The position numbers were made by a program, and so were the translations under genes. The notes beneath the pieces are model-generated. The model worked only from the letters and a program-made list of their open reading frames with translations, was not told the origin of the DNA and ran no database searches. 64,000 nt of DNA from Aldehydirespirator sp965116665 (lineage in GTDB: Bacteria > Actinomycetota > Acidimicrobiia > Acidimicrobiales > Aldehydirespiratoraceae): assembly GCA_965116665.1 (NCBI GenBank), contig OZ220709.1, positions 2,790,001 through 2,854,000 on the forward strand, given 5' to 3'. This document shows, one piece after another, positions 9,007 to 18,688 of this stretch (the stretch's first letter is position 1; the number at the start of each line of letters is the position of its first letter).

Positions 9007-10214
9007 ACCAGCACCCCTGCGGTTTGGCGGGTGAGGGTGATCAGGTCGCGCTGGGCGATGCTGCCGCCAATCCAGCGCGCGGAAGGGCCGAGATCGTCAA
9101 CGACGCCGACGAAGCGGTCCGTGTCGCCCGCGGCGTAGGCGCGGAACGCGTGGGCCAGCGGCGCCACCACGTCCATGAACGTCCGGTCGTTCTCGGTGGT
9201 ACCGGCCTCGCGCTCGGCGAGACCCCGGAACCAGCGGTGCGCCCCGGGATGATCGGGCCTGCGGGCGTAGGCCAGGGCCGCGTGCACGTCCAGAAAACCG
9301 CAGGTGTGGCGCTCGGCCACTTCGTCCCAGCGGTCGGCCAACGCGTCCCAGCGATCGCCGGCGTCGCAGCCGGCCAGCTCGAGACGCCACAGCAGCGACG
9401 CCTGGTCACAGAGCTGGAACGCGGTGGAGGCATGGGGCTGGCGCTCATCGAAGATCGCCAGCGCGCCGGCAGCATCACCGGAGGCCAGCAGGCGCAGGGC
9501 CAGGTGCCACCAGATGTGGGTGGCCAGGAGTTCCTGGGCGCTCCACCGCTCGACCGAGCCCTCCAGCAGTTCGAGCGCGGCGCCGGTGTCGTCGGTCGAT
9601 TCGTAGACGTGGGCCAGCGCATGGCGGGCCCACAGATCGTCGGGATCGAGGCTCAGGGCTGTCCGGCCCAGCTCCTCGGCCTCGTCGTAGCGTCCGACCT
9701 CCTCCAAAGCGAAGGCGTGCTGGCCGGCCACGAACCCCCACCCCGGCTGGTCGCGCCACGCTTCGGCGGCGTGGGTGCTGGAGTTCAGACGGCCGATGTC
9801 GTCGCCGACGTGCAGGTAGATGTCGTGAGCGAAGCGCACGGCAGCGAAGTCCTGCACGCCGCGGGCGATCTCATCCCATCGGTGGGCCGCGGCGGTGAAC
9901 TCCCCCGCCACGAGCAACTCGAGCGCCGTCACGTGGGCCCGCTCCCGATCCCCGGACCGGGCCGCCCGCGACCGGGCCCGCCCCGAATCCGCAGCCAAGG
10001 CGACCGAGCCCGACGGAGATCCGGCCAGCACCCGGTAGACCGCGGCGAACACCGGACCCATAACGAAAGACTCGTCGTCAGCGCCGGCCTCCGACGCCAC
10101 CGCGACGGGATCACCGCGATAGTGCAGGTACTGCTCCCAGGCCCGCGCCCACGCCCTGACACTGGCCGGCGCGCCCTGCACCGGCCCGGGGGCAGGCAGG
10201 TCCGAGGGACTCAC
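9003..10214 (-). CDS. Tetratricopeptide repeat protein (TTC38-like)
   Basis: A 403-residue helical-repeat protein like eukaryotic TTC38 and its bacterial relatives, which often sit in catabolic operons. TPR-like units are clear at LDPDDLWARHALAHVYES and in the following alanine/leucine-rich helices. The GTG start at 10214 overlaps the P450 stop by four bases, and its own stop overlaps the next start by four. An upstream extension of the frame is only antisense noise. No catalytic motif is visible; a scaffold or assembly role for the P450/dehydrogenase set is possible but unproven. Confidence 0.8.
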   Translation of the reverse strand: MSPSDLPAPGPVQGAPASVRAWARAWEQYLHYRGDPVAVASEAGADDESFVMGPVFAAVYRVLAGSPSGSVALAADSGRARSRAARSGDRERAHVTALELLVAGEFTAAAHRWDEIARGVQDFAAVRFAHDIYLHVGDDIGRLNSSTHAAEAWRDQPGWGFVAGQHAFALEEVGRYDEAEELGRTALSLDPDDLWARHALAHVYESTDDTGAALELLEGSVERWSAQELLATHIWWHLALRLLASGDAAGALAIFDERQPHASTAFQLCDQASLLWRLELAGCDAGDRWDALADRWDEVAERHTCGFLDVHAALAYARRPDHPGAHRWFRGLAEREAGTTENDRTFMDVVAPLAHAFRAYAAGDTDRFVGVVDDLGPSARWIGGSIAQRDLITLTRQTAGVLV

Positions 10215-11467
10215 CTGACCTCGACCTCCAGATGCTCGATGCCGTTGACGAAGTTCGAATCCACGTACACGGGATCGCCGGCCAGCCGCAGCTCGATGCC
10301 CCGTGAGAGGATCGCCTCGATGAGCACCGCCAGCTCGAGGCGGGCCAGCGGTGCACCCAGGCAGAAGTGGGCGCCACCGCCGCCGAAGGCGACGTTGGGG
10401 GGCCGCAGGGGCCGTGTCACGTCGAAGCGCATGGGCTCGTCGAACACCTCGTCGTCGAAGTTGGCCGCCGCGTACCACATCACCACCTTGTCACCGAGTC
10501 GCAGTGGAGTGTCCTGCAGCACGGTGTCGCGGGTCACGGTCCGCCGGAAGTACAGGATCGGGGACGAGTACCGGATCACCTCCTCGGCCGCCTGGGCCAT
10601 CAGAGTCGGATCGGACCGCAGGAGCTCGAACTGGTCGGCGAACTCGACCAGGTGCAGCGCCAGGTGCGCCATCGAGGCTCGGGTCGTCTCGTTGCCGGCG
10701 AAGACCATGAGCCGGAAGAAGTTGGTGAACTCGGCGTCGGTGAGGCGCTCGCCGTCGACCTCGGCCTCGATGAGCTTGGTGATCAGGTCGTCGGCGGGCT
10801 CGGCCCGGCGCCGCTCGCCGAGGGCGCGGGCGTACTCGTTGATGCCGTGGGCGGCCGGGCTGTTGAACGGCAGCAGCCGCAGATCGGTGGTGTTGCCGTA
10901 GGCGGTGGGCTCCAGCGGCTTGCTTGAGGTGCCGGCCACCAGATGGTCGGTCAGCTCGATCATGTAGTCGTGGTCCGATTCGGGCACGCCCATGATGTCG
11001 CAGATCACCCCGATGGGGATCGGCGCGGCCACGGCCTCGACCCAGTCGCCGCCGCCGGCCTGCACCAGCGCATCCAGGCACCTGGCGATCCTGGATCGCA
11101 CCGCAGCCTCGTACGACTGCACGTGGCGGGGCGTGAACGCCGAGCTGACCAGACGCCGCAGACGGGTGTGCACGGGCGGGTCGAGGTCGATCATCGACGC
11201 CCGGGCCGAGAGAGCGTCCTCGTCGATGTCGTAGATCTGGATATGGCCGACCGCCGAGGAGTACAGCTCGGTGTCGCGGGAGACCTCCGACACCGGCCCG
11301 TGGCGGGTAACCGACCAGAACCCGGTGCGGTCACCACCACCGGGCGGGGTCCAGCTCAGTCGGGGTCGGGCCCTCATCTTCGCGAAGGCCCCGTGGGGGA
11401 TGCCCTGGGAGAAGGTGGCCGGATCTGAGAGGTCCGCCGGCGCGACGAAGTCTTCAGTGATGGCCAT
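10211..11467 (-). CDS. Cytochrome P450 (first)
   Basis: A 418-residue soluble bacterial P450. The heme-binding loop FGGGGAHFCLG places the thiolate ligand at Cys369. The I-helix oxygen-activation motif is VFAGNETTRAS and the K-helix ExxR is EEVIR. ATG 11467 shares one base with the aldehyde dehydrogenase stop. It is about the same length as, and clearly similar to, the second P450 at 13170-14432, especially in the N-terminal half, so the pair may be an old duplication. Electrons probably come from the ferredoxin at 12943; no ferredoxin reductase is in the window. It likely hydroxylates the compound imported by the Liv-type transporter. Confidence 0.93.
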   Translation of the reverse strand: MAITEDFVAPADLSDPATFSQGIPHGAFAKMRARPRLSWTPPGGGDRTGFWSVTRHGPVSEVSRDTELYSSAVGHIQIYDIDEDALSARASMIDLDPPVHTRLRRLVSSAFTPRHVQSYEAAVRSRIARCLDALVQAGGGDWVEAVAAPIPIGVICDIMGVPESDHDYMIELTDHLVAGTSSKPLEPTAYGNTTDLRLLPFNSPAAHGINEYARALGERRRAEPADDLITKLIEAEVDGERLTDAEFTNFFRLMVFAGNETTRASMAHLALHLVEFADQFELLRSDPTLMAQAAEEVIRYSSPILYFRRTVTRDTVLQDTPLRLGDKVVMWYAAANFDDEVFDEPMRFDVTRPLRPPNVAFGGGGAHFCLGAPLARLELAVLIEAILSRGIELRLAGDPVYVDSNFVNGIEHLEVEVR

Positions 11468-12933
11468 CAACCCAGCACGAACGGGTCGCGGGTGGCGCCG
11501 GTCAGCTCCACCCACACCGCCTTGGTCTGGAGGTAGCCGTCGAGGGCTTCGCGGCCGTTGTCCTTGCCGTAGCCGGACTGCTTGAACCCACCGAAGGGCG
11601 CGGCGTAGCTGGCGGTGCGGTACGTGTTGACCCACACCGTGCCCGCGGCCAGGGCCCGGGCCATCCGCAGGGCCCGGCGCACGTCGAGGGTCCACACGCC
11701 GGCCGCGAGCCCGTAGTCGGAATCGTTGGCCAGCTTGACGACCTCGTCCTCGTCGTCGAAGGTCATCACGGCGAGGACCGGGCCGAACACCTCGGTGCGC
11801 ACGATAGTCGTCGCGTTGTTGACCCCCGTCAGCACCGTCGGCCGCACGAAACGGCCGCCCAGCGCGGGATCGACCATTCCCCCGGCCGCGACCACGGCCC
11901 CTTCAGAGCGCGCCTGCTCGATCATGGCCAGGATCCGGTCGCGCTGAGCATCCGACGCGGCCGGTCCCATCTCGGTGGCAAGGTCGGAAGGATCGCCCAG
12001 TACCAGCTCCTCCGCTCGGGCCGTGACCCGGGCCACGATCTCGTCGGCTATGCCCCGCTGGACGTAGGCGCGCGACCCGGCAATGCAGGTCTGGCCGCTG
12101 GCCGCGAAGATCCCGGCCAGCAGGCCGTTGACCGCGCCTTCCGCGTCGGCGTCGTCGAAGATGATCTGGGGCGACTTGCCACCCAGTTCCAGCGCCGTGG
12201 GCACCAGGTTGGAGGCCGCGGCCCGGGCCACATGGCGGGCGGTGCCGCCGCCGCCGGTGAAGGTGATCTTGTCGATGCCTTCATGTGCGGTCAGCGCCGC
12301 TCCCACCGCGGGGCCGCCGGTCACCACGTTGATCACCCCCGGCGGGAATCCGGCCTCCGCAGCCCGCTCGGCCAGCAGGAGCGCGGTTACCGGGGTGAGT
12401 TCGGACGGCTTGACCACCGCGGTGCAACCCGCGGCCAGCAGCGGGGCCAGCTTCCAGGTGAGCAGGAGCAGGGGCGAGTTCCAGGGGATGATCGCGGCCA
12501 CGACCCCCACGGGCACCCTCTCGGTGTAGACGAGGAAGTTGGGTGCGGGGCTGGGGATCTGCTCGCCGGCGATCTTGTCGGCCAGGCCGGCGAAGAAGTC
12601 GTAGTAGCTCTGGAGGCTCTTGGCCTGCGCCGAGGTCTCCCGGATGATCTTGCCGTTGTCGCGGGTCTCGATGGCGGCCAGCTCGGCCGCGTCCCGGGTG
12701 AGGATCTCGCCCAGGCGCCTCATGAGCCGGGCCCGTTCGGCCGCGGGCATCTGCGGCCACGGCCCGTCGCTGAAGGCCCGCCGGGCCGCGGCGACGGCGT
12801 CGTCCACCGCGCCGGGATCGTCGGCGACGGCGGCCCAGACCTCGCCGGTGAACGGATTCGACGTCTCCATGCGCCGACCGGCGGCGGGAGCGGCGAATCC
12901 TCCACCGATCCAGTTGTCGTAGGTCTCCATCAT
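11467..12933 (-). CDS. Aldehyde dehydrogenase (NAD(P)+)
   Basis: A 488-residue aldehyde dehydrogenase. The catalytic Cys283 (ASGQTCIAGSR) and general base Glu249 (ALELGGKSP) are present. The cofactor loop reads TFTGGGGTARH, with Gly replacing the usual Ser. Two adjacent ATGs (12933 and 12930) follow a strong GGGGAGGA ribosome site; spacing favours 12930. It lies nine bases downstream of the ferredoxin gene. It probably oxidises an aldehyde released by P450 N-dealkylation or ring opening, or gamma-glutamyl-aminoaldehyde as PuuC does; both are inference. Confidence 0.93.
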   Translation of the reverse strand: MMETYDNWIGGGFAAPAAGRRMETSNPFTGEVWAAVADDPGAVDDAVAAARRAFSDGPWPQMPAAERARLMRRLGEILTRDAAELAAIETRDNGKIIRETSAQAKSLQSYYDFFAGLADKIAGEQIPSPAPNFLVYTERVPVGVVAAIIPWNSPLLLLTWKLAPLLAAGCTAVVKPSELTPVTALLLAERAAEAGFPPGVINVVTGGPAVGAALTAHEGIDKITFTGGGGTARHVARAAASNLVPTALELGGKSPQIIFDDADAEGAVNGLLAGIFAASGQTCIAGSRAYVQRGIADEIVARVTARAEELVLGDPSDLATEMGPAASDAQRDRILAMIEQARSEGAVVAAGGMVDPALGGRFVRPTVLTGVNNATTIVRTEVFGPVLAVMTFDDEDEVVKLANDSDYGLAAGVWTLDVRRALRMARALAAGTVWVNTYRTASYAAPFGGFKQSGYGKDNGREALDGYLQTKAVWVELTGATRDPFVLG

Positions 12934-12942
12934 TCCTCCCCG

Positions 12943-13173
12943 CTATCCGTCCGTGCCGCTCGAGCTCTCGGGCTCGATGATCGAGATGGCCGCGCCCGGG
13001 CACCGGTGAGCAACCACCTCCGCTCTCGAGCGAGGCAGCGTGCCGGCGCCGATCACCGCCGACACGACCTCCTCGTCATCGAGCAGGAACACGTCAGGCT
13101 CGAGCATCTCGCACTGTCCCCCGCCGATGCACCGCTCGGAGTCGACGGCCACCCGCACTTGGTCGCCGGTCAC
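12943..13173 (-). CDS. [3Fe-4S] ferredoxin
   Basis: A 76-residue ferredoxin. Three cluster cysteines are seen, Cys15 and Cys21 (CIGGGQC) and Cys58 (RCPGAAI); the place of a fourth ligand is Gly, which is the pattern of [3Fe-4S] ferredoxins serving bacterial P450s. The GTG start overlaps the second P450's stop by four bases. It should deliver electrons to one or both flanking P450s. Confidence 0.9.
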   Translation of the reverse strand: MTGDQVRVAVDSERCIGGGQCEMLEPDVFLLDDEEVVSAVIGAGTLPRSRAEVVAHRCPGAAISIIEPESSSGTDG

Positions 13174-14432
13174 GGCGCGCCTGCCGGGGCCATCTCGACC
13201 GAGAGCACGCCGTGGACGAAGTTCGACGCCATCCGCACGGGCTCGCCGCGCTGTTCGAGGAACAGTCGCCTCTCAGCCATCTCCTCCAGCAGGACCGAGA
13301 CCTCCAGACGGGCCAGGAACGCACCCAGGCAGAGGTGCGGGCCTCCCCCTCCGAAAGCGAAGTGCTCGTTGTCGCTCCGCGCGGCATCGAAGCGGAAAGG
13401 ATCGGTGAAGGCGGCCTCGTCGCGGTTGGCCGAGGCGTACCACATCACCACCTTGTCGCCTGCCGCGATGCGGGTTCCGGCCAGTTCGCAGCCGGTCGCG
13501 GCGGTCCGGCGCATGTGCAGGACCGGGGTGGCCCAGCGAATGATCTCCTCAGTGGCCGACCCGACCAGTTCAGGGGTGTCAAGGATCCTCTGCCACTGGT
13601 CGGGATGGGCCGCCAGGGCCATCCCTCCGTGACTGAGAGCGGTGCGGGTGGTCTCGTTGCCGGCGAAGACGAGCAAGTGGAACAGGTGGCGGAACTCGTG
13701 CCTCGAGATGCGCCCGCCGTCGGCTTCGGCCTTGACGAGGTGCGTGACGAGATCTTCGCGGGGATCGGCCCGCCGCTTGGCCCGCATCTCCTCGCCGTAC
13801 TCGAACAGGGCGTGGCTGGCCGGGCTGTTGAAGGGCAGCAGGCGCAACTCGGTGGTGTTCCCGAAGGCGTCCGGGGGCAGGGACTGCGTGTCGCTGGTGC
13901 CCTCGACCAGGTAGTTCGACAGCTCGACGAGGTAGCCGGCGTCGGAGACGGGAACGCCCAGCATGGCGAGGATCACCCGGATGGGCAGGGGCGCGGCCAC
14001 CAGCTCGACCCAGTCGCCCCCGCCACGGGCCACGAACTCGTCGAGCAGCTCGACGGTTATGTCGCGCACCGCCTCCTCCCACCGGCGGATGTTCTTGGGG
14101 GTGAACGCGCCGGCCACCATGCGCCTCAGCCGGGTGTGATCGGGGGCGTCGGTGTCGATGAGCGAGCGGCGGGCCTCCAGCGCGTCGGCCTCCAGATCCC
14201 ACAGGTTGGTGTGGCCGATGGCCGACGAGAACACCGCCGGGTTGCGCGACACCGCCCTCACATCGGCGTGGCGGGTCACGGCCCAGAAGCCGTTGTCGCC
14301 GTGGGGATGCCAGGCCAATCCCGGCATGGCCCGGATCTGCGCGAACCGCTCGTGGGGGATTGCATCGAGATAGAGCCGGGGGTCGGCGATCTCGGGAGCC
14401 AGGGTCGGGGTGGATGCGGCTGGCGGGCTCAC
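13170..14432 (-). CDS. Cytochrome P450 (second)
   Basis: A 420-residue P450. The heme loop FGGGGPHLCLG gives Cys368 as the ligand; the I-helix has VFAGNETTRTA and the K-helix EEIIR. The start is GTG at 14432, 16 bases after the glutamine-synthetase-like stop. It shares a long middle segment pattern (LRLLPFNSPA) with the first P450. P450, ferredoxin and glutamine-synthetase-like gene side by side recall mycobacterial morpholine/piperidine clusters. Confidence 0.93.
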   Translation of the reverse strand: MSPPAASTPTLAPEIADPRLYLDAIPHERFAQIRAMPGLAWHPHGDNGFWAVTRHADVRAVSRNPAVFSSAIGHTNLWDLEADALEARRSLIDTDAPDHTRLRRMVAGAFTPKNIRRWEEAVRDITVELLDEFVARGGGDWVELVAAPLPIRVILAMLGVPVSDAGYLVELSNYLVEGTSDTQSLPPDAFGNTTELRLLPFNSPASHALFEYGEEMRAKRRADPREDLVTHLVKAEADGGRISRHEFRHLFHLLVFAGNETTRTALSHGGMALAAHPDQWQRILDTPELVGSATEEIIRWATPVLHMRRTAATGCELAGTRIAAGDKVVMWYASANRDEAAFTDPFRFDAARSDNEHFAFGGGGPHLCLGAFLARLEVSVLLEEMAERRLFLEQRGEPVRMASNFVHGVLSVEMAPAGAP

Positions 14433-14448
14433 GGCACCGGCTTCCGGG

Positions 14449-15792
14449 TCAGCAGTGCGCCAGGAAGCGGGCTCGCTCCCAGTCGTTGACCGTTTCGGGG
14501 TCGGGCGAGTTCTCGACGGCCAGGGCGAGCTCGTGCTCGGCGGTGCACAAGTAGTTGGTCGAGAACTGCCCGCCGAGCATCTCCGCCAGCGCGGAGTCGC
14601 GGTAGGCCGCTATGGCGTCGGCCAGCGTCGCGGGCAGTGGAGCGCAGTCGCCGGGGTTGGAGTACATGTCGCCCTCGCTCATCGGCGGGATCGGCAGGCC
14701 GCGCTCGAGCCCGTCGCAGCCGGCAGCCAGCACTCCGGCGATCATGAGATGGGCGGTGGCGTCGGCGCCCGCAGCCCGGTACTCCACCCGGTTGGCCGGC
14801 GAGCCGCCCTCGGTGATGCAGCGGGCCAGCACGGTGCGGTTGTCGCCGCCCCAGTGCACGTGGGTCGGGGCGAACGTGTAGGGCCTCACCCGCTTGGCCC
14901 CGTTGTCGGTGGGCGATCCGAGCAGGCCCATCGGTTGGGCGTGCTCCAGCAGGCCCCCGAGCCAATGCGACATCAGCTCGTTGGGAGCGCCGTCGGAGTC
15001 GGCGAACGCGTTGGCCCCGTCGGCGTTGAGGCTGGTGTGGACGTGCATACCCGAGCCCGACTGGTCGGCCCACGGCTTGGGCATGAAGGTGGCCCTCAGC
15101 CCGTGGCGCACCGCCACCTGCTTGACGATGCTCTTGAAGACCACCGTCGCGTCGGCCGCGGTCATGGCGTCGGCGTAGGAGATGTTCACCTCTATCAGCC
15201 CCGGCCCGTACTCGGCGTTGGAGGACTCCACCTCCAGCCCGGCGCCCAGCAGCCCGGCCCGCATGTCTGCGATGCAGTCCTCGAGGGCGACCGCGTCCGT
15301 GAGCGAGGAGTACTTGATGTGGTCCTGGACCGGGCTCCAGTCGGGATGGCACAGGTAGAACTCGAGTTCGGTGGCCGCTACCGGCTCGTATCCCAGGGCC
15401 CGGCACCGCTCGATCTGCTGGGCCAGCACCCGCCGGGGGGACAGCTCGTGCGGTCGGCCGTGCTCGTCGAACACATCGGTGAAGACGATGGCGTAGCCGG
15501 GCTGGTGGGTGAAGGTCCTCCCCGTGGACAGGTCGGGTACCAGCTTGCAGTCGAGATATCCGGTGTCCATATTGATGAACGGGTTGTCGGTCAGGTCATC
15601 CTGCGCGTCCATGATGAAGATGGCGTCCGCGATGGCCACGCCCGCAGTCGCCACGGTGCTGAAGAAGCGCTCGACGGGCACCCGCTTGCCCCGCAGGTGC
15701 CCCTGGGTGTCGGGGATGGCCACCTCCACGGTATGCACCCCGGCGGCTGCGCACTGGTCCCGGAACCTGCCTGCTGCTTCGGTGTCGGTCAT
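14449..15792 (-). CDS. Glutamine synthetase family ligase (gamma-glutamyl amine synthetase-like)
   Basis: A 447-residue GS-fold protein. It has the ATP/metal motifs ATELEFYL and GSGMHVHTSLN, the glutamate/phosphate segment NRVEYRAAGADA, and the central SNAEYGPGLIEVN. The sequence is in the GlnA3/GlnA4/PuuA part of the family, which joins glutamate to polyamines, ethanolamine or other amines, rather than housekeeping GlnA. The context (P450s, ferredoxin, aldehyde dehydrogenase, importer) supports gamma-glutamylation of an amine substrate or intermediate. The start is ATG 15792; the gap of 40 bases to the alcohol dehydrogenase is one of the wider ones in this operon. Nitrogen assimilation is a less likely alternative. 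Confidence 0.9.
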   Translation of the reverse strand: MTDTEAAGRFRDQCAAAGVHTVEVAIPDTQGHLRGKRVPVERFFSTVATAGVAIADAIFIMDAQDDLTDNPFINMDTGYLDCKLVPDLSTGRTFTHQPGYAIVFTDVFDEHGRPHELSPRRVLAQQIERCRALGYEPVAATELEFYLCHPDWSPVQDHIKYSSLTDAVALEDCIADMRAGLLGAGLEVESSNAEYGPGLIEVNISYADAMTAADATVVFKSIVKQVAVRHGLRATFMPKPWADQSGSGMHVHTSLNADGANAFADSDGAPNELMSHWLGGLLEHAQPMGLLGSPTDNGAKRVRPYTFAPTHVHWGGDNRTVLARCITEGGSPANRVEYRAAGADATAHLMIAGVLAAGCDGLERGLPIPPMSEGDMYSNPGDCAPLPATLADAIAAYRDSALAEMLGGQFSTNYLCTAEHELALAVENSPDPETVNDWERARFLAHC

Positions 15793-15832
15793 CGATACTC
15801 CTGGTGGTTGGTTGAGGTTGGATGGACAACAT

Positions 15833-16795
15833 TCAGGCGACGGTGAGCACGACCCGGCCCTTCACGTCGCCGGCACGGAGCCGGTCGTGGGCGGACTGGG
15901 CGTCCTCGAGGGGCAGAGTCTCCACCGGGTTGAGGATCGAGGGCTCCCGGCCTGCCAATGCGAGCAGCTCGTCGAGTTGGGCCCGGCTGCCCCACACGCT
16001 GGACATCAAGCGGGCCTCGTGGGGCACGGCTCCGAAGCCGAAGGGGATGCGCCCGCCGTAGAGGCCCACGACCACCACAAGCCCCAGCCTCGCCACCGCG
16101 CCCGCCGCGGCGGCCAGCGTGGCCTCGCTGCCGATGAAGTCGATCACGAAGTCGAAGGGGGGCGGCTCGTCGCCGGGTCCGTAGGCGTGGTGGGCCCCCC
16201 GCTCCACGGCGGTGGCCCGCTTGGCCGCGGCGAGGTCCAGCGCGCCGATCTCGGCGTCGGTGAGCAGCCGGAGGTACCGGATGGCGTACTGGCCGAGGCC
16301 GCCCGCGCCGATCACCAGGGCCCGCCGGGGCCGGCCCGGTCGCCGCAGGGTCTCGAGCCCCTGCGTCACCGCCCGGTAGGCGGTGAGCCCGCCGCAGGCC
16401 AGGGGGGCGCTGACGACGGGATCAAGGTCGCCGGTGGGCGCCAGGTACTCGACCGCAGGGACCCGCATCTTCTCCGCGTAGCCGCCGTCGGCGAATATGC
16501 CCGCCTCCCTGGCGTCGACGCAGACCATCTCGACACCCTCCGCGCACAGCTCGCACGAGCGGCAACCCCACGGCGCGTACACCATCACCGGACCCAGGCT
16601 CCGGTGCATGCCGGTCACCTCGTGCCCGAGGATCAGTGGCAGCGGGCTGGGTATCTCCCCATCGACGACATGCAGGTCGGAGTGGCAGACCCCGCACGCG
16701 GTGACATCGATCACCTCGCCGGACCCGTCGGGGTCGGGATGGTCGCCCGCGAAACGCAGTCGGGTGCCGAATGCGTCCAGCACGACCGCTCTCAC
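15833..16795 (-). CDS. Zinc-dependent alcohol dehydrogenase
   Basis: A 320-residue medium-chain dehydrogenase. Catalytic-zinc ligands are in CGVCHSDLH and GHEVTG. The structural-zinc cluster is CRSCELCAEGVEMVC (C-x2-C-x2-C-x7-C). The NAD-binding motif VIGAGGLGQYAIR is followed by acidic EIGALD, suggesting NAD+ over NADP+. GTG 16795 is one base before the acyl-CoA dehydrogenase stop region. It could oxidise a primary alcohol made by a P450, feeding the aldehyde dehydrogenase. Confidence 0.9.
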   Translation of the reverse strand: MRAVVLDAFGTRLRFAGDHPDPDGSGEVIDVTACGVCHSDLHVVDGEIPSPLPLILGHEVTGMHRSLGPVMVYAPWGCRSCELCAEGVEMVCVDAREAGIFADGGYAEKMRVPAVEYLAPTGDLDPVVSAPLACGGLTAYRAVTQGLETLRRPGRPRRALVIGAGGLGQYAIRYLRLLTDAEIGALDLAAAKRATAVERGAHHAYGPGDEPPPFDFVIDFIGSEATLAAAAGAVARLGLVVVVGLYGGRIPFGFGAVPHEARLMSSVWGSRAQLDELLALAGREPSILNPVETLPLEDAQSAHDRLRAGDVKGRVVLTVA

Positions 16796-16796
16796 G

Positions 16797-18005
16797 TCAG
16801 TAGCTCCTGGGCAGGCCCAGACACTTCTGGGCGATGAAGGCCAGCACGAGATTGTTGTTGACCGGCGCGACCTGGTACAGGCGGGTCTCGCGCAGCTTGC
16901 GCTCGATGTCGTACTCGACCGCGAAACCGAAGCCTCCGTGCGTGTCGAGGGCGGCGTTGCCGGCCTCCCAGGAGGCCTCCGAGGCCAGCATCTTGGCCAT
17001 GTTGGCCTCCGCGCCGCACGGCTCGCGCCGGTCGAACAGGCCGGCCGCCTTCCAGCGCATGAGGTCGGCGGCCTGCAGGTTGGCGTAGGCCCGGGCCAGG
17101 GGGAACTGCACTCCCTGGTTCATCCCTATGGGACGCCCGAACACCTCGCGCTGGCGGGCGTACTCGCTGGCCCGGTCGAGGAAGAACCGGCCATCGCCTA
17201 CGCACTCGGCCGCGATCAGGATCCGCTCGGCGTTCATCCCGTCGAGAATGTGGGAGAACCCCATGCCCTCGGTGCCGACCAGGGCGTCCGCGCCGATCAC
17301 CACATCGTCGAAGAACACCTCGGTGGTGTTGTGGTTCATCATGGTCGGGATCGGATTGATGGTCAGACCCGGTACCAGCTCCCCGGCGGCGTCCCGCAGC
17401 TCGATGATGAACACCGAGAGTCCCGAACTGCGCTCGGCGAACTCCCCGGGCGGCGCGGTCCGGGCCAGCAGCAGCATCAGGTCCGAGTGCAGGGCACGGG
17501 ACGTCCAGATCTTCTGCCCGCTGATGTGCCATGTGTCGCCGCGGCGCTCGGCCCGCGTGCGGATGGCGGTCGTCTCGGACCCGGCGGCAGGCTCGGTCAC
17601 CCCGAACGCCTGGAGCCGCAGCCGGCCCTCCGCGATCGGCGGCAGGTAGCGCTGCTTCTGCGCTTCGGAGCCGTGCCGGAGCAGCGTGCCCATCACGTAC
17701 ATCTGGGCATGGCACGCGCTGGGGTTGCCTCCGCTGGCAGAGATCTCCTCGAGAATGACCGAAGCCCCGGCGAGGCTGAGCCCGCCCCCGCCGTACTCCT
17801 CGGGAATCAGCGCGCCCAGCCAGCCCTGGGCGGTCAGCTCGGCCACGAAGTCCTCGGGGTACCGGTCGGGCTCGAGGCTCCGCCAGTAGGAGTTGCCGTA
17901 CCTGTCGCACAGGCGACGCACCTCGGTGCGGATGAGGTCGAAGTCCTCGGCTGCCGGACCGGCGTGAGTGCCGCCGAGCGCGGTTGCGGATGCGGCGGCG
18001 GTCAC
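16797..18005 (-). CDS. Acyl-CoA dehydrogenase (second copy)
   Basis: A 402-residue acyl-CoA dehydrogenase with the middle-domain motif GVTEPAAGSETTAIRT and C-terminal ETRLYQVAPVNNNLVL. In the position of the common catalytic EGT is APVNNN, a variant known from a subgroup of these enzymes. The GTG start at 18005 overlaps the GntR regulator's stop by four bases. It is not close to the first copy and probably acts on a different acyl-CoA. Confidence 0.92.
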   Translation of the reverse strand: MTAAASATALGGTHAGPAAEDFDLIRTEVRRLCDRYGNSYWRSLEPDRYPEDFVAELTAQGWLGALIPEEYGGGGLSLAGASVILEEISASGGNPSACHAQMYVMGTLLRHGSEAQKQRYLPPIAEGRLRLQAFGVTEPAAGSETTAIRTRAERRGDTWHISGQKIWTSRALHSDLMLLLARTAPPGEFAERSSGLSVFIIELRDAAGELVPGLTINPIPTMMNHNTTEVFFDDVVIGADALVGTEGMGFSHILDGMNAERILIAAECVGDGRFFLDRASEYARQREVFGRPIGMNQGVQFPLARAYANLQAADLMRWKAAGLFDRREPCGAEANMAKMLASEASWEAGNAALDTHGGFGFAVEYDIERKLRETRLYQVAPVNNNLVLAFIAQKCLGLPRSY

Positions 18006-18688
18006 AGCAGGGGCTCCTCATCCCAGTAGCCGTGGCGCTCCAGGAATCCGGCGGCTGCGATGCCGCTCTGGTGCAGGTGCTCCTCCATGGCGCGGCGGGC
18101 GCTGTCGGGATCGCGCTGCACGATCGCCTCGAGGATGGCGGCGTGGTGTTGCACGGCGTGCGCGTCCCAGCCCTCGATGAACTCGTAGTAGCGGGACGGG
18201 ACCGAGCGGACCAGGTGACGCAGAAGCCATCGGGTCCGGCGAGGGGCGGCGGAGTTGATCACCCGGTGGAAGGCATTGTTCAGCTCGGAGAGGTCCTCGC
18301 CGGTGTCACGCTCGAATCGTTCGTGGATGGCGGCGAGCTCCGCGATCTCGTCGTCCTTGAGCGACACGGCGGCCGTGGCCGCGGCTCGCCCCGCCACCAC
18401 CCCGAACAGCTCGTAGTGGTCGACGATGTCGTCGGGAGTCAGCCGCGCCACCGATGCGCCCCGGCGAGGAGTGACTTCCACGAGGCCCTCGCGGCCCAGG
18501 ATCACCAGCGCCTCCCGGACCGGGCTGCGGCTCACGTCGAGCGCGTCACCGACCGCGTCCTGGTCGATCTTGGTCCCCGGCTTGAGTGACCCGGCCAGGA
18601 TCAGGTCCCGGATGTAGGTCACGACCTCGTCGGCGAGGCTGCCGCGCCTGCGGCGCCGGGGATCGACCGGCGGGTACTCACCGTTCAT
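18002..18688 (-). CDS. GntR family transcriptional regulator (FCD type)
   Basis: A 228-residue FadR-subfamily regulator. The N-terminal winged helix includes SLADEVVTYIRDLILAG and DVSRSPVREALVIL (about residues 17-68). The C-terminal FCD domain is helical with candidate metal-binding His/Asp (NNAFHRVIN, HHAAILEAI). ATG 18688 overlaps the transporter gene by four bases, so it is made with the operon it presumably controls. An imperfect 16-base palindrome upstream of the operon (23682-23697) is a candidate operator. The effector is probably the transported compound or an acyl derivative. Confidence 0.9.
   Translation of the reverse strand: MNGEYPPVDPRRRRRGSLADEVVTYIRDLILAGSLKPGTKIDQDAVGDALDVSRSPVREALVILGREGLVEVTPRRGASVARLTPDDIVDHYELFGVVAGRAAATAAVSLKDDEIAELAAIHERFERDTGEDLSELNNAFHRVINSAAPRRTRWLLRHLVRSVPSRYYEFIEGWDAHAVQHHAAILEAIVQRDPDSARRAMEEHLHQSGIAAAGFLERHGYWDEEPLL

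Noticed and set aside
9024..10901. 625-codon open frame on the plus strand
   Set aside because: Antisense to the TPR and P450 genes, without recognisable motifs.
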